Shown: positions 1-8,727 of the stretch, one piece after another
Numbering within the stretch: position 1 is the stretch's first letter
How the letters are laid out: each line of letters opens with the position of its first letter
From: CAWFPR01 sp963817635
GTDB taxonomy: Bacteria > Acidobacteriota > Vicinamibacteria > Vicinamibacterales > 2-12-FULL-66-21
Reading direction: 5' to 3'
NCBI GenBank assembly: GCA_963817635.1
Contig: CAWFPR010000005.1
Coordinates: forward strand, 248,001-312,000
Length of the DNA: 64,000 nt
The notes under the pieces: generated by a model
Told to the model about the DNA's origin: nothing
The model's database searches: none
The model's input: the letters and a program-made list of their open reading frames with translations, nothing else
Translations under genes and position numbers: made by a program

Positions 1-1
1 T

Positions 2-1385
2 CTTGGACTCGCGGCCTACATCGAACAGCAGCTCCATCCCGAATCTCTGCCTGACGCCGCGATGTCGGCGCGGCTCGCCGGGTTCGAAACGCTCGGCAAG
101 ACCAGCCGCGATCTCGCGGAGAACTACTTTCTTCCGGCGCAGCAGCAGCAGCGCGCCGCACAACAGCGGGCGTCCGCGGACATGGCCATGCCGGCGCCGG
201 ATGGCCGTCCCGCCCCGGACATGCGGCCGCGGCCAACGCCCGCGATGCAGGCTGCGCGCAGGGTCATCGTCGAGCTGACGGGCCAGAAGGTCTTCCGCGC
301 CGCCTACAGCGACCGCCAGCTCGAAGAGGTGATGGTCGACTTCTGGTTCAACCACTTCAACGTCTTCGCCGGCAAAGGACAGACGCGCCTGTATCTGACC
401 GAGTACGAACGCGACACGATCAGGCCGCACGCACTCGGGAAGTTCAAGGATCTGCTGGCCGCCACTGCCAGGAGCCCGGCGATGCTCTTCTTCCTGGACA
501 ACTGGCAGAGCGCGGCGCCGCGGACGATGCCCAACGGGCGCGCGCGCGGGATCAACGAGAACTACGCGCGCGAGTTGATGGAGCTGCACACGCTCGGCGT
601 GGACGGAGGTTACACGCAGCGGGACGTCCAGGAAGTGGCCCGCGCGTTCACGGGGTGGACGATCGACACGCCGCGGCAGGGAGGCGGCTTCCGGTTCGAG
701 CCGCGCCTGCACGACAACGGCGAGAAGATCGTGCTCGGCCACCGGATCCGCGCGGGCGGCGGTGAGCGGGACGGAGAACAGGTCCTCGACATTCTCGCCG
801 ATCACCCGTCTACCGCCACGTTCATCGCGACAAAACTCGCCCGCCGGTTCGTCTCGGACACGCCTCCGCCTGCGCTCGTCGCGCGCGCGGCCGCCGTCTT
901 CCGTTCGACCGACGGAGACATCCGCGAAGTGGTGAGGGCTATCGTGACGTCGCCGGAGTTCTTCGCGGCCGACGCATACCGCGCCAAGGTGAAGACGCCG
1001 TTCGAATTCGTCGCGAGCGCGCTGCGGACCTCGGGCATCGACGTCCGCAACCCGCAGCCGTTCGTCCAGGCGCTGCGCGAACTCGGGATGCCGGCCTACG
1101 AATGCCAGCCTCCGACGGGCTACGCGGATCGGGCAGACGCCTGGGTGAACACCGGCGCGCTCCTGGCGCGCATGAATTTCGCCGTGGCCCTGACGAGCGG
1201 ACGTATGCGCGGAGGGCGGGGCGCCGTGCCGGACGGCGATCTCCCGACGCTCCGTGACCAGTTCGTGGACGGCGTCCTGGCGGGCGATATCTCGGACGCG
1301 ACGCGTACGTACCGTCGCGCGCGCAGAGGCACCCGCACAGGCGCTCGCGCTGCTGCTCGGCTCCCCGGAATTCCAGAAGAGGTGA
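2..1385 (+). CDS. DUF1800 family protein, 5' end cut by window, one frameshift
   Basis: C-terminal ~460 residues of a DUF1800 protein; the reading frame is open to the window edge, so the N-terminus is missing. The family signature is clear: a FWFNHFNVF segment, then NYARELMELHTLG and a downstream ARAFTGWT motif. DUF1800 proteins are usually exported and encoded next to a DUF1501 protein, as here; their biochemical role is not established. Near position 1320 the frame shifts. The open frame continues to 1414 with an Arg-rich tail, while the other frame gives the usual ending LGSPEFQKR and a stop at 1383-1385, four bases before the next gene. I take the latter as the true end and the frameshift as a probable sequence error. 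Confidence 0.9.
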
Positions 1386-1389
1386 CGCC

Positions 1390-2632
1390 ATGGTCTCACG
1401 ACGGATCTTCCTGAAGAACGGGGGGCTCGCGCTCGTCAGCCTCGGGTTCGCGCCGCAGTTTCTCGCGCGCACCGCGGCGGCATCCGGCGGCGCGCGGCAG
1501 CGCGTCCTCATCACGATCTTCCAGCGCGGCGCCGTGGACGGCCTGAACATGATCGTGCCGTTCGGCGAGCGCGACTACTACGCGTCGCGCCCGACGCTCG
1601 CGATTGAGCGGCCGGGAAGCGGCCCCGATGCCGCCGTCGATCTCGACGGCTTCTTCGGGCTGCATCCGCGCCTCGCGCCGCTGGCGCCGCTCTACGCCTC
1701 CGGCCAGCTGGCGATCGTGCACGCGTGCGGATCTGCCGGACGAGACGCGGTCGCATTTCGACGCGCAGGACTACATGGAGTCGGCAACGCCGGGCGTGAA
1801 GAGCACGCCGGACGGGTGGCTGAACCGGTACATGCACGCGCGCGAGCACCAGGCCGCGACGCCGTTCCGCGCCGTCGCGCTCGCGCCGCAGTTGCCGCGT
1901 GCGTTGCAGGGTATCGAGCCGGCGCTCGCGATCGGACAAATCGGACAGTTCGGCATCCGGGCCGGGCAGGCGAGCGGCATGGTGCAGTCGTCGTTCGAGG
2001 AGGAGTACGCGGCGGCCGCGGCCGGCGTGCTCAACACGACCGGGCGCGAGGCGTTCCAGGCCGTGAAGATGCTGCAGCAGGCCGACCCCGGGAAGTTCAC
2101 GCCCGACAACGGCGCCGACTATCCGCGGTCGCCGTTTGGCGAGGCGCTCAAGCAGATCGCGCAGCTCGTCAAGGCGGACGTCGGCCTCGAGATCGCGTTC
2201 GCCGAGTCCGGCAACTGGGATCACCACGTGAACGAAGGGGCCGCCAACGGACAGATTGGCACGAGGCTCGACGACCTGGCGCGATCCGTCGCCGCGCTCG
2301 TGCGCGACCTCGGCGACCGCATGCAGGATGTCGTCGTCCTCACGATGTCGGAGTTCGGGCGCGCGGTCGCGGAGAACGGGAGCCGCGGCACCGATCATGG
2401 CCACGCCAACGCCATGATGATCGTGGGCGGCGGCGTGCGCGGCGGCAAGGTCTACGGACGCTGGCCGGGCCTGGCTCCCGAGCAGCGGTTCCAGGGGCGC
2501 GACCTGGCCGTCACGACCGATTTCCGCAGCGTGTTCTCGGAAGTCGTCCGCGGCCATCTCGGCCTGACCGACACCCGCCACGTGTTCCCGGGATTCACGG
2601 ACACCGCGACGCTGGGGTTCATGCGAGGCTGA
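1390..2632 (+). CDS. DUF1501 family protein with Tat-like signal, one frameshift
   Basis: About 413 residues once a single frameshift near 1730 is bridged: the first frame ends in QLAIVHACGS and the second resumes at PDETRSHFDAQDYME. The N-terminus has twin arginines (SRRIFLKNGG) followed by a hydrophobic stretch, so Tat export is likely. The C-terminal half has sulfatase-like DUF1501 motifs (VVVLTMSEFGR, GTDHGHANAM, GGGVRGGKVYG). The gene starts four bases after the preceding DUF1800 gene, the standard arrangement of this pair, which is found widely in Planctomycetota, Acidobacteriota and Proteobacteria. A shared envelope role is an inference from co-occurrence; no substrate is known. Confidence 0.92.
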
Positions 2633-2678
2633 CGTCCGGGCGCGGCGGACCGCCGCGCGATGCGCTAGACTGCGTGTC

Positions 2679-3802
2679 ATGCGCCTGACCGATCTTCCGA
2701 CTCCCTGCGTGCTGATCGAGCAGTCGCGCGTGGCCCGCAATGTCGATCGCATGCAGGCGGCCGCCGACCGGCGCGGCCTGCGGCTGCGGCCGCACGCGAA
2801 AACCCACAAGAGCGTCGAACTGGCGCGGATGCAGATCGGCCGCGGCGCCGTCGGCATCTGTTGCGCGAAGCTCGGCGAGGCCGAAGTCTTTGCCGACGCC
2901 GGCATCGAGGACATCCGGCTGCCGTACCCGCTCAATCCGGTCAACGCCTCCCGAGTGCTCGCGCTCCTCGATCGTGTCCACCTGTCGTTCATCGTCGATC
3001 ATCCGGCGGTCGCGCGCGGCTGGTCCGAGGCGATGGCGCGCGCGGGACGCGAGGTGGACGTGCTCGTGAAAGTGGACGTCGGCCTGCACCGCTGCGGCAT
3101 CGACCCGGCGGCGGCCGGCGCGGAGGAGTTCGTCACCGCGGTCGCTCAACTGCCCGGGCTTCGTTTCCGTGGACTCCTCAGCCACGCGGGTCATGCCTAC
3201 GGCGCGACCTCGAGCGCGCAGGCGGAGGAGATTGCCGCCAGACGAGGCGCGCACGATGACCGGGCTGGCCGCGCGTCTTCGCACACGCGGGGCTGGCCGT
3301 CGATGAAATCAGCGTCGGCGCGACGCCGACCGCGCGGTTCAGCGTCGAGCAGCCCGGGCTGACCGAGCTGCGGCCGGGCAACTACATCTACTTCGACCGC
3401 ACGCAGGTCGCGCTCGGCGCGGCCTCGTGGGACGACTGCGCGCTGACGGTCCTCGCGCGCGTCGTCACGCGTCCGGCGCCCGACCGCCTCGTCCTCGATT
3501 GCGGCAGCAAGACACTCACGAACGACCTGGCGCGCGGCTCCGGCAACACCGCCGGGTATGGCGCCGTCTGCCGGGCACTCGACGACACGAATCCAGACGA
3601 GGGATTGCTCGTCGATCGGTTATCCGAGGAACACGCCACAGTAAAGGTCCTCGGCTCGACGACCCTCGAACCTGGCGACCTCGTGCGGGTCGTCCCGAAC
3701 CACTCGTGCGTGGTGTCGAACCTCGTGGACGCGGTCTGGCGGGTGGATGGCGAGACGGTCGTGGATCGCCTGGACGTGTCGGCGCGCGGCCGGATTGCGT
3801 AG
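2679..3802 (+). CDS. Fold-type III PLP enzyme, D-threonine aldolase / D-serine dehydratase family, two frameshifts
   Basis: Alanine-racemase-type N-terminal barrel with the PLP-lysine motif PHAKTHK (Lys41), followed by a C-terminal domain ending in NHSCVVSNL. The family either cleaves D-threonine-type beta-hydroxy amino acids to glycine and an aldehyde or dehydrates D-serine, using PLP plus a metal. The HxC pair near the C-terminus resembles the His/Cys zinc site of eukaryotic-type D-serine dehydratase more than the His/Asp site reported for some D-threonine aldolases, so the substrate is open. Two frameshifts, near 3240-3260 and 3285, interrupt the middle; both flanking frames match the family. 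The microcompartment shell gene starts 18 bp downstream on the same strand. Confidence 0.85.
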
Positions 3803-3820
3803 TAGACTGGCGGCTCCCGC

Positions 3821-4108
3821 ATGACACCCGACATCCCCGGCGAAGCCCTCGGCCTGGTTGAGACCCGCGGTCTGGTCGGCATGATCGAAGCGGCCGACGC
3901 GATGGTCAAGGCCGCCAATGTCGTCTTCGTCGGCTGGCAGAAAGTGGATGCCGGCCTCGTGACGGCCATCGTCCGCGGCGACGTCGCCTCGGTCAAGGCG
4001 GCGACCGACGCCGGCGCCGCCGCGGCGCGCCGGGTCGGCGAGCTGGTTGGCGTCCACGTCATACCCCGCCCCGCCGACGGCCTCGACCAGATTTTCCCAA
4101 TCGGCTGA
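3821..4108 (+). CDS. Single-domain bacterial microcompartment shell protein (BMC-H)
   Basis: 95-residue hexameric shell protein of the PduA/EutM/CcmK class. Intact and canonical: EALGLVETRGLVGMIEAADA, then VIVRGDV-type IVRGDVASVKAATDAG and the closing VHVIPRP. Such proteins tile the facets of microcompartments, and the loop after the third strand lines the pore. That loop, usually KIGSG or similar, reads KVDAG here, putting an acidic residue at or beside the pore. No other shell gene (no BMC-T, no vertex BMC-P) and no encapsulated enzyme such as an aldehyde dehydrogenase occurs in the window. The only same-strand neighbour is the PLP enzyme 18 bp upstream. It could be a satellite shell gene serving a locus elsewhere. 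Confidence 0.95.
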   Translation: MTPDIPGEALGLVETRGLVGMIEAADAMVKAANVVFVGWQKVDAGLVTAIVRGDVASVKAATDAGAAAARRVGELVGVHVIPRPADGLDQIFPIG

Positions 4109-4289
4109 CTGCGTCTTCGAAACGTCCCGCTGCATTCCCAGTCGCTGCACCGGCCCGCCGTCGCGCCTGTCCGTCTACCATTCCGCTGTCAGGCGGGTGG
4201 CCCCCGGCGAGGTGTGCTGGCTTGCGCCAGTTCAGGGCGTCGAACTGCTCAGCAAGCGGATGGACTGATCTTCGAGGAGGGCGCGACAC

Positions 4290-5795
4290 ATGTTCACCAC
4301 AGCGTGGCTGGCGATTGTTTCGCTGGCGGTTTCATCACTGTCCATGCGCGTCCAGCCAGCCCCAGTCACTGCGCGTGCGCTGCTGGAGCGCTCGATCGCG
4401 GCCATGGGCGGCGACGCCCTGAAGAACCTGAAGAGCCTCGAGATCGACGTGCGCGGCCACGCGTACGCGATTGAGCAGTCGGAGCGCCCGGAAGGCCCCT
4501 TCATCCTCATTTATCAGCAGGGGAAGGAGTGGCGCGACTACGCCGGGCGCCGCACGCGGACCGAACTCCAGCAGCAGATGATCCAGGCGCCGGAGTGGAG
4601 TCCCGCGATCGCGGTCGTCGCCTCCGGCGGCGCGGCGGCGATGGCGCGCGGTGGCCGGTTCGCGCCAGGATCGAAGGTCCAGCTCGACGCCTCGCTGCGT
4701 GCGCTCGAGCTGTCGCCTGAGCGGATGCTCTTCACCGCGGCCGCGGCAGGCGACCTCAGGCTCGAAGCCGACGTCGAACGGCGTGGGATGATGCAGCACG
4801 TCGTGGCCTTCTCATGGAACGGGCGTCGCGTCCGCATCCTGCTGAACCCCTACAACGCGCTGCCCACGGCGCTCGAGCTGATCGGCCGCGATCTTCAGTT
4901 CGGCATGTGGGGGGTCGTCAACGAGACGACGTATTTCTGGTACTGGAACGTCGAGCCTGGCGGCATCCGTTATCCACGCCAGCTCGACGTCTTCTGGAAC
5001 GGCGTCACGAAATCCTCCTCTAGCATCGCGGCGCTCCGCGTCGATCCGCCGGTCGACGATGCCGCCTTCACGATTCCCGACGATGTGCGGAAGGCGTTCG
5101 CGGAAGCGAAGCCGACGGGATTCGAGACGGCGGTGATGAACACCTCGAAGGCGATCGAACTCGCGCCAGGAGTCGTGCAGATTCCCGGGTCGTGGAACAC
5201 GACGTATGTGCGCCAGCCGGACGGCCTGCTCGTCATCGAGGCGCCGATTTCATCGGGCTATTCGGCGCAGGCGCTGGACGAGGCGGCGCGCCGATTCCCG
5301 GGCGTGCGGGTCAAAGGGGTCTTGACGACCTCTGATGCATGGCCGCATCTGGGCGGCGTGCGCGAGTACGTCGCGCGGGGGATTCCCGTCTACGCGCTCG
5401 ATCTCAATCGCCCGATCCTCGAGCGATTGATCGCGGCGCCGTATGGCGACGCGCCCGACCTGCTGGCGCGCGCGCCGAAGGCGCCGGCCTTCACCTGGGT
5501 GACGGCGCGGACCGTCATCGGCGAGGGCGACAACCGGGTCGAGGTGTATCCGATACGCGGCGAAAACGGCGAGCGGATGCTGATGGTGTATTTCCCCGCG
5601 CACCGGCTGCTCTACTCGAGCGACGAGATCATGCGGATGCGCGACGGCGGGTTCTTCATGCCGGAGTACCTCGTCGAGACCCGCGATGCGATCCGGCGGG
5701 ACAAGCTCGCCGTCGATCGGGTCTTCGGCATGCACCTCGCCGTCACCCCGTGGACCGAGATCGAGGCGGCGATTTCGAAGGCGTCGGCTCGCTAG
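4290..5795 (+). CDS. Secreted protein with degenerate metallo-beta-lactamase-like C-terminal domain
   Basis: 501 residues, ATG preceded by a GGAGG at 4275-4280. The N-terminus is a signal peptide (LAIVSLAVSSL). Residues ~25-280 form an outer-membrane-lipoprotein-like region with a typical ALLERSIAAMGGDALKNLKS start. Residues ~285-500 follow the order of an MBL fold: VVQIPGSWNTTYV, then the site where HxHxDH should be reads TTSDAWPHLGG, followed by VREYVARGIPVYA. Most metal-ligand histidines are therefore absent, although the LGG after the motif is kept. I infer an MBL-derived protein that has lost or altered its metal chemistry. No operon partner: the next gene is convergent and overlaps its 3' end by 53 bp. 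Confidence 0.8.
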   Translation: MFTTAWLAIVSLAVSSLSMRVQPAPVTARALLERSIAAMGGDALKNLKSLEIDVRGHAYAIEQSERPEGPFILIYQQGKEWRDYAGRRTRTELQQQMIQAPEWSPAIAVVASGGAAAMARGGRFAPGSKVQLDASLRALELSPERMLFTAAAAGDLRLEADVERRGMMQHVVAFSWNGRRVRILLNPYNALPTALELIGRDLQFGMWGVVNETTYFWYWNVEPGGIRYPRQLDVFWNGVTKSSSSIAALRVDPPVDDAAFTIPDDVRKAFAEAKPTGFETAVMNTSKAIELAPGVVQIPGSWNTTYVRQPDGLLVIEAPISSGYSAQALDEAARRFPGVRVKGVLTTSDAWPHLGGVREYVARGIPVYALDLNRPILERLIAAPYGDAPDLLARAPKAPAFTWVTARTVIGEGDNRVEVYPIRGENGERMLMVYFPAHRLLYSSDEIMRMRDGGFFMPEYLVETRDAIRRDKLAVDRVFGMHLAVTPWTEIEAAISKASAR

Positions 5796-6264
5796 GAGCC
5801 TGCCTGCGCTTCTTGCGCGCTTTCTTGTCGGTCCTGGCGGTGAGTTCGCGCAGCGGAAGGTTGCTGCCGAGCACGAGCAGCGGCTGGTCGGGCGCCCTGA
5901 GCAGATCGAAGAACTCGCCGCTGGCGGTCCGGGCGTAGACCTCGCGGCCGTCAGTGAGGAGGGTCAGGGGGCCGGCGCCTCCGATGGCCTCGAAAAGGCG
6001 AATGCCGAAACGCGTGCGCAGGGTTTCCAGCAACTGGCGGATGCGCGAGACCGAGAGGCCGTGGCGGCGCAGGTCGGCCAGCACCAGGAGTTCGAGCAGG
6101 TCCACCGGGGTATAGCGCCGTTCGGTGAAACCTCCCGCTTCCGTGCGCTTCGAGGCGACGGCCGACGCAAACAATCGCCGCGAGTCCCACCACGCCAGCT
6201 GCCGGGCCGTCAGGCCGGTCAGCGCGGCCACTTCGCGCGCGCTGTAGGTGTTCTTGAGCTGCAC
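5743..6264 (-). CDS. MerR-like transcriptional regulator
   Basis: 173 residues. The N-terminal winged-helix has the MerR hallmark order: YSAREVAALTGLTARQLAWWD, then FTERRYTPVDLLELLVLADLRRHGLSVSRIRQLL. MerR proteins bind DNA as dimers and respond to a ligand through a C-terminal domain; here the C-terminus (~95-150) is short and lacks a cysteine metal site or a recognisable effector domain. It ends in a basic tail (KKARKKRRQ). The gene overlaps the 3' end of the convergent MBL-like gene and lies 15 bp beyond the stop of the pterin dehydratase gene on the same strand, so the two may be co-transcribed. Confidence 0.8.
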   Translation of the reverse strand: MQLKNTYSAREVAALTGLTARQLAWWDSRRLFASAVASKRTEAGGFTERRYTPVDLLELLVLADLRRHGLSVSRIRQLLETLRTRFGIRLFEAIGGAGPLTLLTDGREVYARTASGEFFDLLRAPDQPLLVLGSNLPLRELTARTDKKARKKRRQAPSEPTPSKSPPRSRSTG

Positions 6265-6279
6265 GTCGGTGCCCTTCGC

Positions 6280-6577
6280 CTAACGTCCGCCGAACGTCCC
6301 CGCGAGGGCATCCGCGCCGTGCGCGCCGGCGAAGTCCTTGTCCGTGACGCCACCTTCACTGTGTGTGCTGTAGGTGACGGTGACCCGCTTGTAGTTCACC
6401 AGCCAGATCCGGGTGATGGTCGGCGGCTTCAGCCAGGAATCCGAGTCGCACGATGAAGGCGACGGCGTCCGGGAAGCCCCGGAAGGTGAAGGTCCGCCGC
6501 AGTGCGGCTCCGTCCAGCGTCCAGCCGGGCAGTTCCTGCACCCGTCGATTGAGCTCCTCCGGTGCAATTAATGCCAT
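6280..6577 (-). CDS. phhB: Pterin-4a-carbinolamine dehydratase, one frameshift
   Basis: About 98 residues after joining two frames near 6420. It starts MALIAPEELNRRVQELPGW and carries the active-site AADHHPD motif; the other frame supplies NYKRVTVTYSTHSEGGVT and the end at 6280. The enzyme dehydrates 4a-hydroxytetrahydrobiopterin, normally recycling the cofactor of aromatic amino-acid hydroxylases. No such hydroxylase is in the window; in many bacteria the protein is a stand-alone housekeeping enzyme. The gene is divergent from the TetR gene, and the intervening ~100 bp hold the TetR operator region. A single-base error is the simplest cause of the frameshift. Confidence 0.88.
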
Positions 6578-6605
6578 GCGCCAGCATACCCGGGAACCGG
6601 TTCGC

Positions 6606-6648
6606 TTGATCTTCTGTCTAACGCTGTTAGAATTGTGAACACTGTTCA
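6606..6648 (+). promoter_or_regulatory. TetR-gene promoter with two nested palindromic operators
   Basis: A sigma-70-like promoter reads TTGATC (6606-6611), 16-bp spacer, TAGAAT (6628-6633). A palindrome, TCTAAC-GCT-GTTAGA (6617-6631), covers the spacer and overlaps the -10. A second, TGAACA-C-TGTTCA (6636-6648), lies just downstream. Both are placed where a bound TetR dimer would block RNA polymerase, which suggests autoregulation of the tetR-adaptor-RND operon. Confidence 0.7.
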
Positions 6649-6674
6649 ATGCGCGTGTTCATCCGGGGGACCAA

Positions 6675-7314
6675 TTGGGAGTCAAGGAACGACAGGGGCG
6701 GGAGCGGGAGGCGGTAGCCAAGGCCATCCTCGACGCGGCCCGCGAGCTTTTCGTCGCCGAGGGGTATCACAACGTGTCGATTCGGAAGATCGCCGAGAAA
6801 ATCGAATACAGCCCCGCGGCCATTTACGGCTACTTTCCGAGCAAGGACGACATCTTCCTGGCGCTTGCGGAAGAGGGGTTCCGGATGCTCCACGACCGGG
6901 CACAGGAGCCGGCCGGGCCGGACTCCGCTCCAGGACGTGCGGCGGTCGTTCTGGTCCTTTTACGAGTTCAGCAAGGCCCATCCCGAACACTACGCCCTGA
7001 TGTTCGTCGATAGATCGGTGCCGCGTATCAGCCGCGACTGGGAGCGGTTCGGTTTCGTGCGCGAGATGCAGCGGCAGGCCGCCGGGGTCATTCAGCGGGC
7101 CATCGACGCCGGGGTGTTCCCGGCCGGCATGGACGCCCGGGCGGCGCTGCTGGTATTGGTCGCGGCCGTGCATGGCGCGGCGGCCTTGCGGCTGGGCGAT
7201 CGGCTCGCGCATGCGGAAAGCAGCGACGCGCTGGCCCGCGACACGCTGGAGGCCGTCATCGCCGGGTTGCGCGCCGGCATCACCCAGACCTTCCGCGCAG
7301 ATTCCTGTCATTGA
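6675..7314 (+). CDS. TetR/AcrR family regulator of the efflux operon, one frameshift
   Basis: About 212 residues when a frameshift near 6920 is bridged. The HTH is typical: ILDAARELFVAEGYHNVSIR, KIAEKIEYSPAAIYGYFPSK. The C-terminal ligand-binding region continues in a second frame (FWSFYEFSKAHPEHYALMF). I place the start at the TTG at 6675, behind a GGGGGA ribosome site; no in-frame ATG precedes the HTH. The stop at 7314 is 11 bp before the adaptor gene, and the promoter upstream holds two palindromes, so this is the probable local repressor of the pump, released by a transported or related ligand. Confidence 0.9.
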
Positions 7315-7325
7315 GGTTCGCAGTC

Positions 7326-8522
7326 ATGAGGTTCGAAGTGAAATACGCCGCCGCTGGCGCTCTCGTGGCGCTGTCGGCTCTGTCGGTCGCGTGCGGCAGC
7401 GAGACCTCGGCCGCAACCGCGTCGGCGCGGCCGGAGCCGCTCGCGATCGCGGCGACCAGGGTCGAGAGCCGGCCGATCGATCGATTTCTCCGCGTGACCG
7501 GGTCCCTGGCCGCCGACGAGCAGGCCGAGGTCGGTTCGGAAGCGACGGGCCGCGTGATCGCCACGCCGGTGGAGCGCGGCTCGCGCGTGGCGGAAGGAGC
7601 GCTGCTCGTCCGCGTGTCCGGCACGGAGACGTCGGCGCAGCTGGTGGAAGCCGAGGCGAACGCGGGGCAGATTGAGGCCCGGCTTGGCCTGACGGCCGGT
7701 CAGCCGTTCGATGCGACGAAGGTGCCGGACGTGATGAGCGCGAAGTCATCGCTCGAGTGGGCCGAGGCGGAGTTTTCCCGAATCGGGTCCCTGCTCGAGC
7801 AGAAGGTGGTCTCGCAGAGCGAGTACGACCAGCGCCGGACGCAGGTCGAGGCGGCGCGCCAGCAGTACCAGGCGGCGCTGAACGGCGCCGAGCAGTCGTT
7901 CCGGTCGCTGCAGGCCGCGCGCGCCCGGATCGCGCTGGCGCGCAAGGCGTCGGAGGACACGTCGATTCGCGCTCCTTTTTCCGGCCTCGTGGCCGAGCGG
8001 CTCGTCAGCGTGGGCGACTACGTCACGCGCGGTACCCGGGTCGCGACGGTGGTGCGGATCGATCCCATGCGCGTCGAGCTCACCGTGCCCGAACAGTCGG
8101 TCGCACTCGTCAAGCCCGGCCAGTCGGTGCGGCTGACCGTGGACGCCTACCCGGGCGAGCCGTTCACCGCGACGGTGCGCTTCGTCTCGCCGTCGGTGCG
8201 GGCCGACCAGCGGACGATGACGGTGGAAGCCCTGGCGCCGAACCCTGACGGCCGGCTGAAGCCTGGCCTTTTCGTCTCCGCGTCAATCCAGCAGCCCTCG
8301 ACGGCTCCGGCGTTGCTGGTGCCGGCGACGGCCGTCGAGACCGTCTCGGGGACGAGCCGCGTCTATGTCGTGAAGGACGACAGGGTCGAGGAACGCATCG
8401 TGACGCTCGGGGTCAGCGTCGGTCAGAAGGTCGAGATTGCCAGCGGCCTCTCGCCCGGCGACCTCGTCGCGACCGAGCCGCGCGGGCGCCTGCTGGACGG
8501 TTCCCCCGTCCGCGTCCAGTAG
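7326..8522 (+). CDS. RND efflux periplasmic adaptor (membrane fusion protein), lipoprotein
   Basis: 398 residues from the ATG at 7326, which has GAGG eight bases upstream. A lipobox (LSVACGS, Cys near residue 23) predicts lipid anchoring in the inner membrane. Order: barrel-sandwich half (GRVIATPVERGSRVAEGALL), long alpha-helical hairpin (~95-200, Gln/Ala/Arg rich), second lipoyl half (TSIRAPFSGLVAERLVSVG), beta-barrel (MRVELTVPEQSV), and a membrane-proximal domain ending EPRGRLLDGSPVRVQ. It bridges the RND pump to the outer-membrane channel. It is followed on the same strand by an 11-bp repeat array and then the pump. Confidence 0.96.
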   Translation: MRFEVKYAAAGALVALSALSVACGSETSAATASARPEPLAIAATRVESRPIDRFLRVTGSLAADEQAEVGSEATGRVIATPVERGSRVAEGALLVRVSGTETSAQLVEAEANAGQIEARLGLTAGQPFDATKVPDVMSAKSSLEWAEAEFSRIGSLLEQKVVSQSEYDQRRTQVEAARQQYQAALNGAEQSFRSLQAARARIALARKASEDTSIRAPFSGLVAERLVSVGDYVTRGTRVATVVRIDPMRVELTVPEQSVALVKPGQSVRLTVDAYPGEPFTATVRFVSPSVRADQRTMTVEALAPNPDGRLKPGLFVSASIQQPSTAPALLVPATAVETVSGTSRVYVVKDDRVEERIVTLGVSVGQKVEIASGLSPGDLVATEPRGRLLDGSPVRVQ

Positions 8523-8680
8523 CTTCAACCCAGCTTCGACCCAGCTTCAACCTGGCTTCAACCGTGGTCGAGGCTGGGTCGGAGCTGGGTCGAAGCTGGG
8601 TCGGAGCTGGGTCGAAGCTGGGTCGAAGCTGGGTCGAAGCTGGGTCGAAGCTGGGTCGAAGCTGGGTCGAAGCTGGGTCG
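8521..8680 (+). repeat. Inverted array of 11-bp repeats between adaptor and pump genes
   Basis: Four units of AGCTTCRACCC (8521-8563) are followed, after a short spacer, by ten units of the complementary GCTGGGTCGRA (8570-8680), with only A/G differences between units. The two arms are reverse complements, so the transcript could fold into a GC-rich hairpin with a stem of roughly 40 bp. No stop codon occurs through the array in the pump frame, but the real pump start at 8728 lies beyond it. Confidence 0.95.
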
Positions 8681-8727
8681 GGGGCTGGGGCGGCAACGTT
8701 TTCAGAGACATTTCAGAGTTCACATCT

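Noticed and set aside
1511..2992. 493-codon minus-strand open frame over the DUF1501 and PLP-enzyme genes
   Set aside because: Antisense shadow spanning two supported genes; low-complexity Arg-rich peptide.
8521..8680. CRISPR-like array
   Set aside because: Units are 11 bp, adjacent, with no unique spacers and no cas genes.
8437..8727. Extended N-terminus of the RND pump upstream of 8728
   Set aside because: The extra peptide is translation of the 11-bp repeat and of the adaptor gene in another frame; the ATG at 8728 gives the standard RND start.
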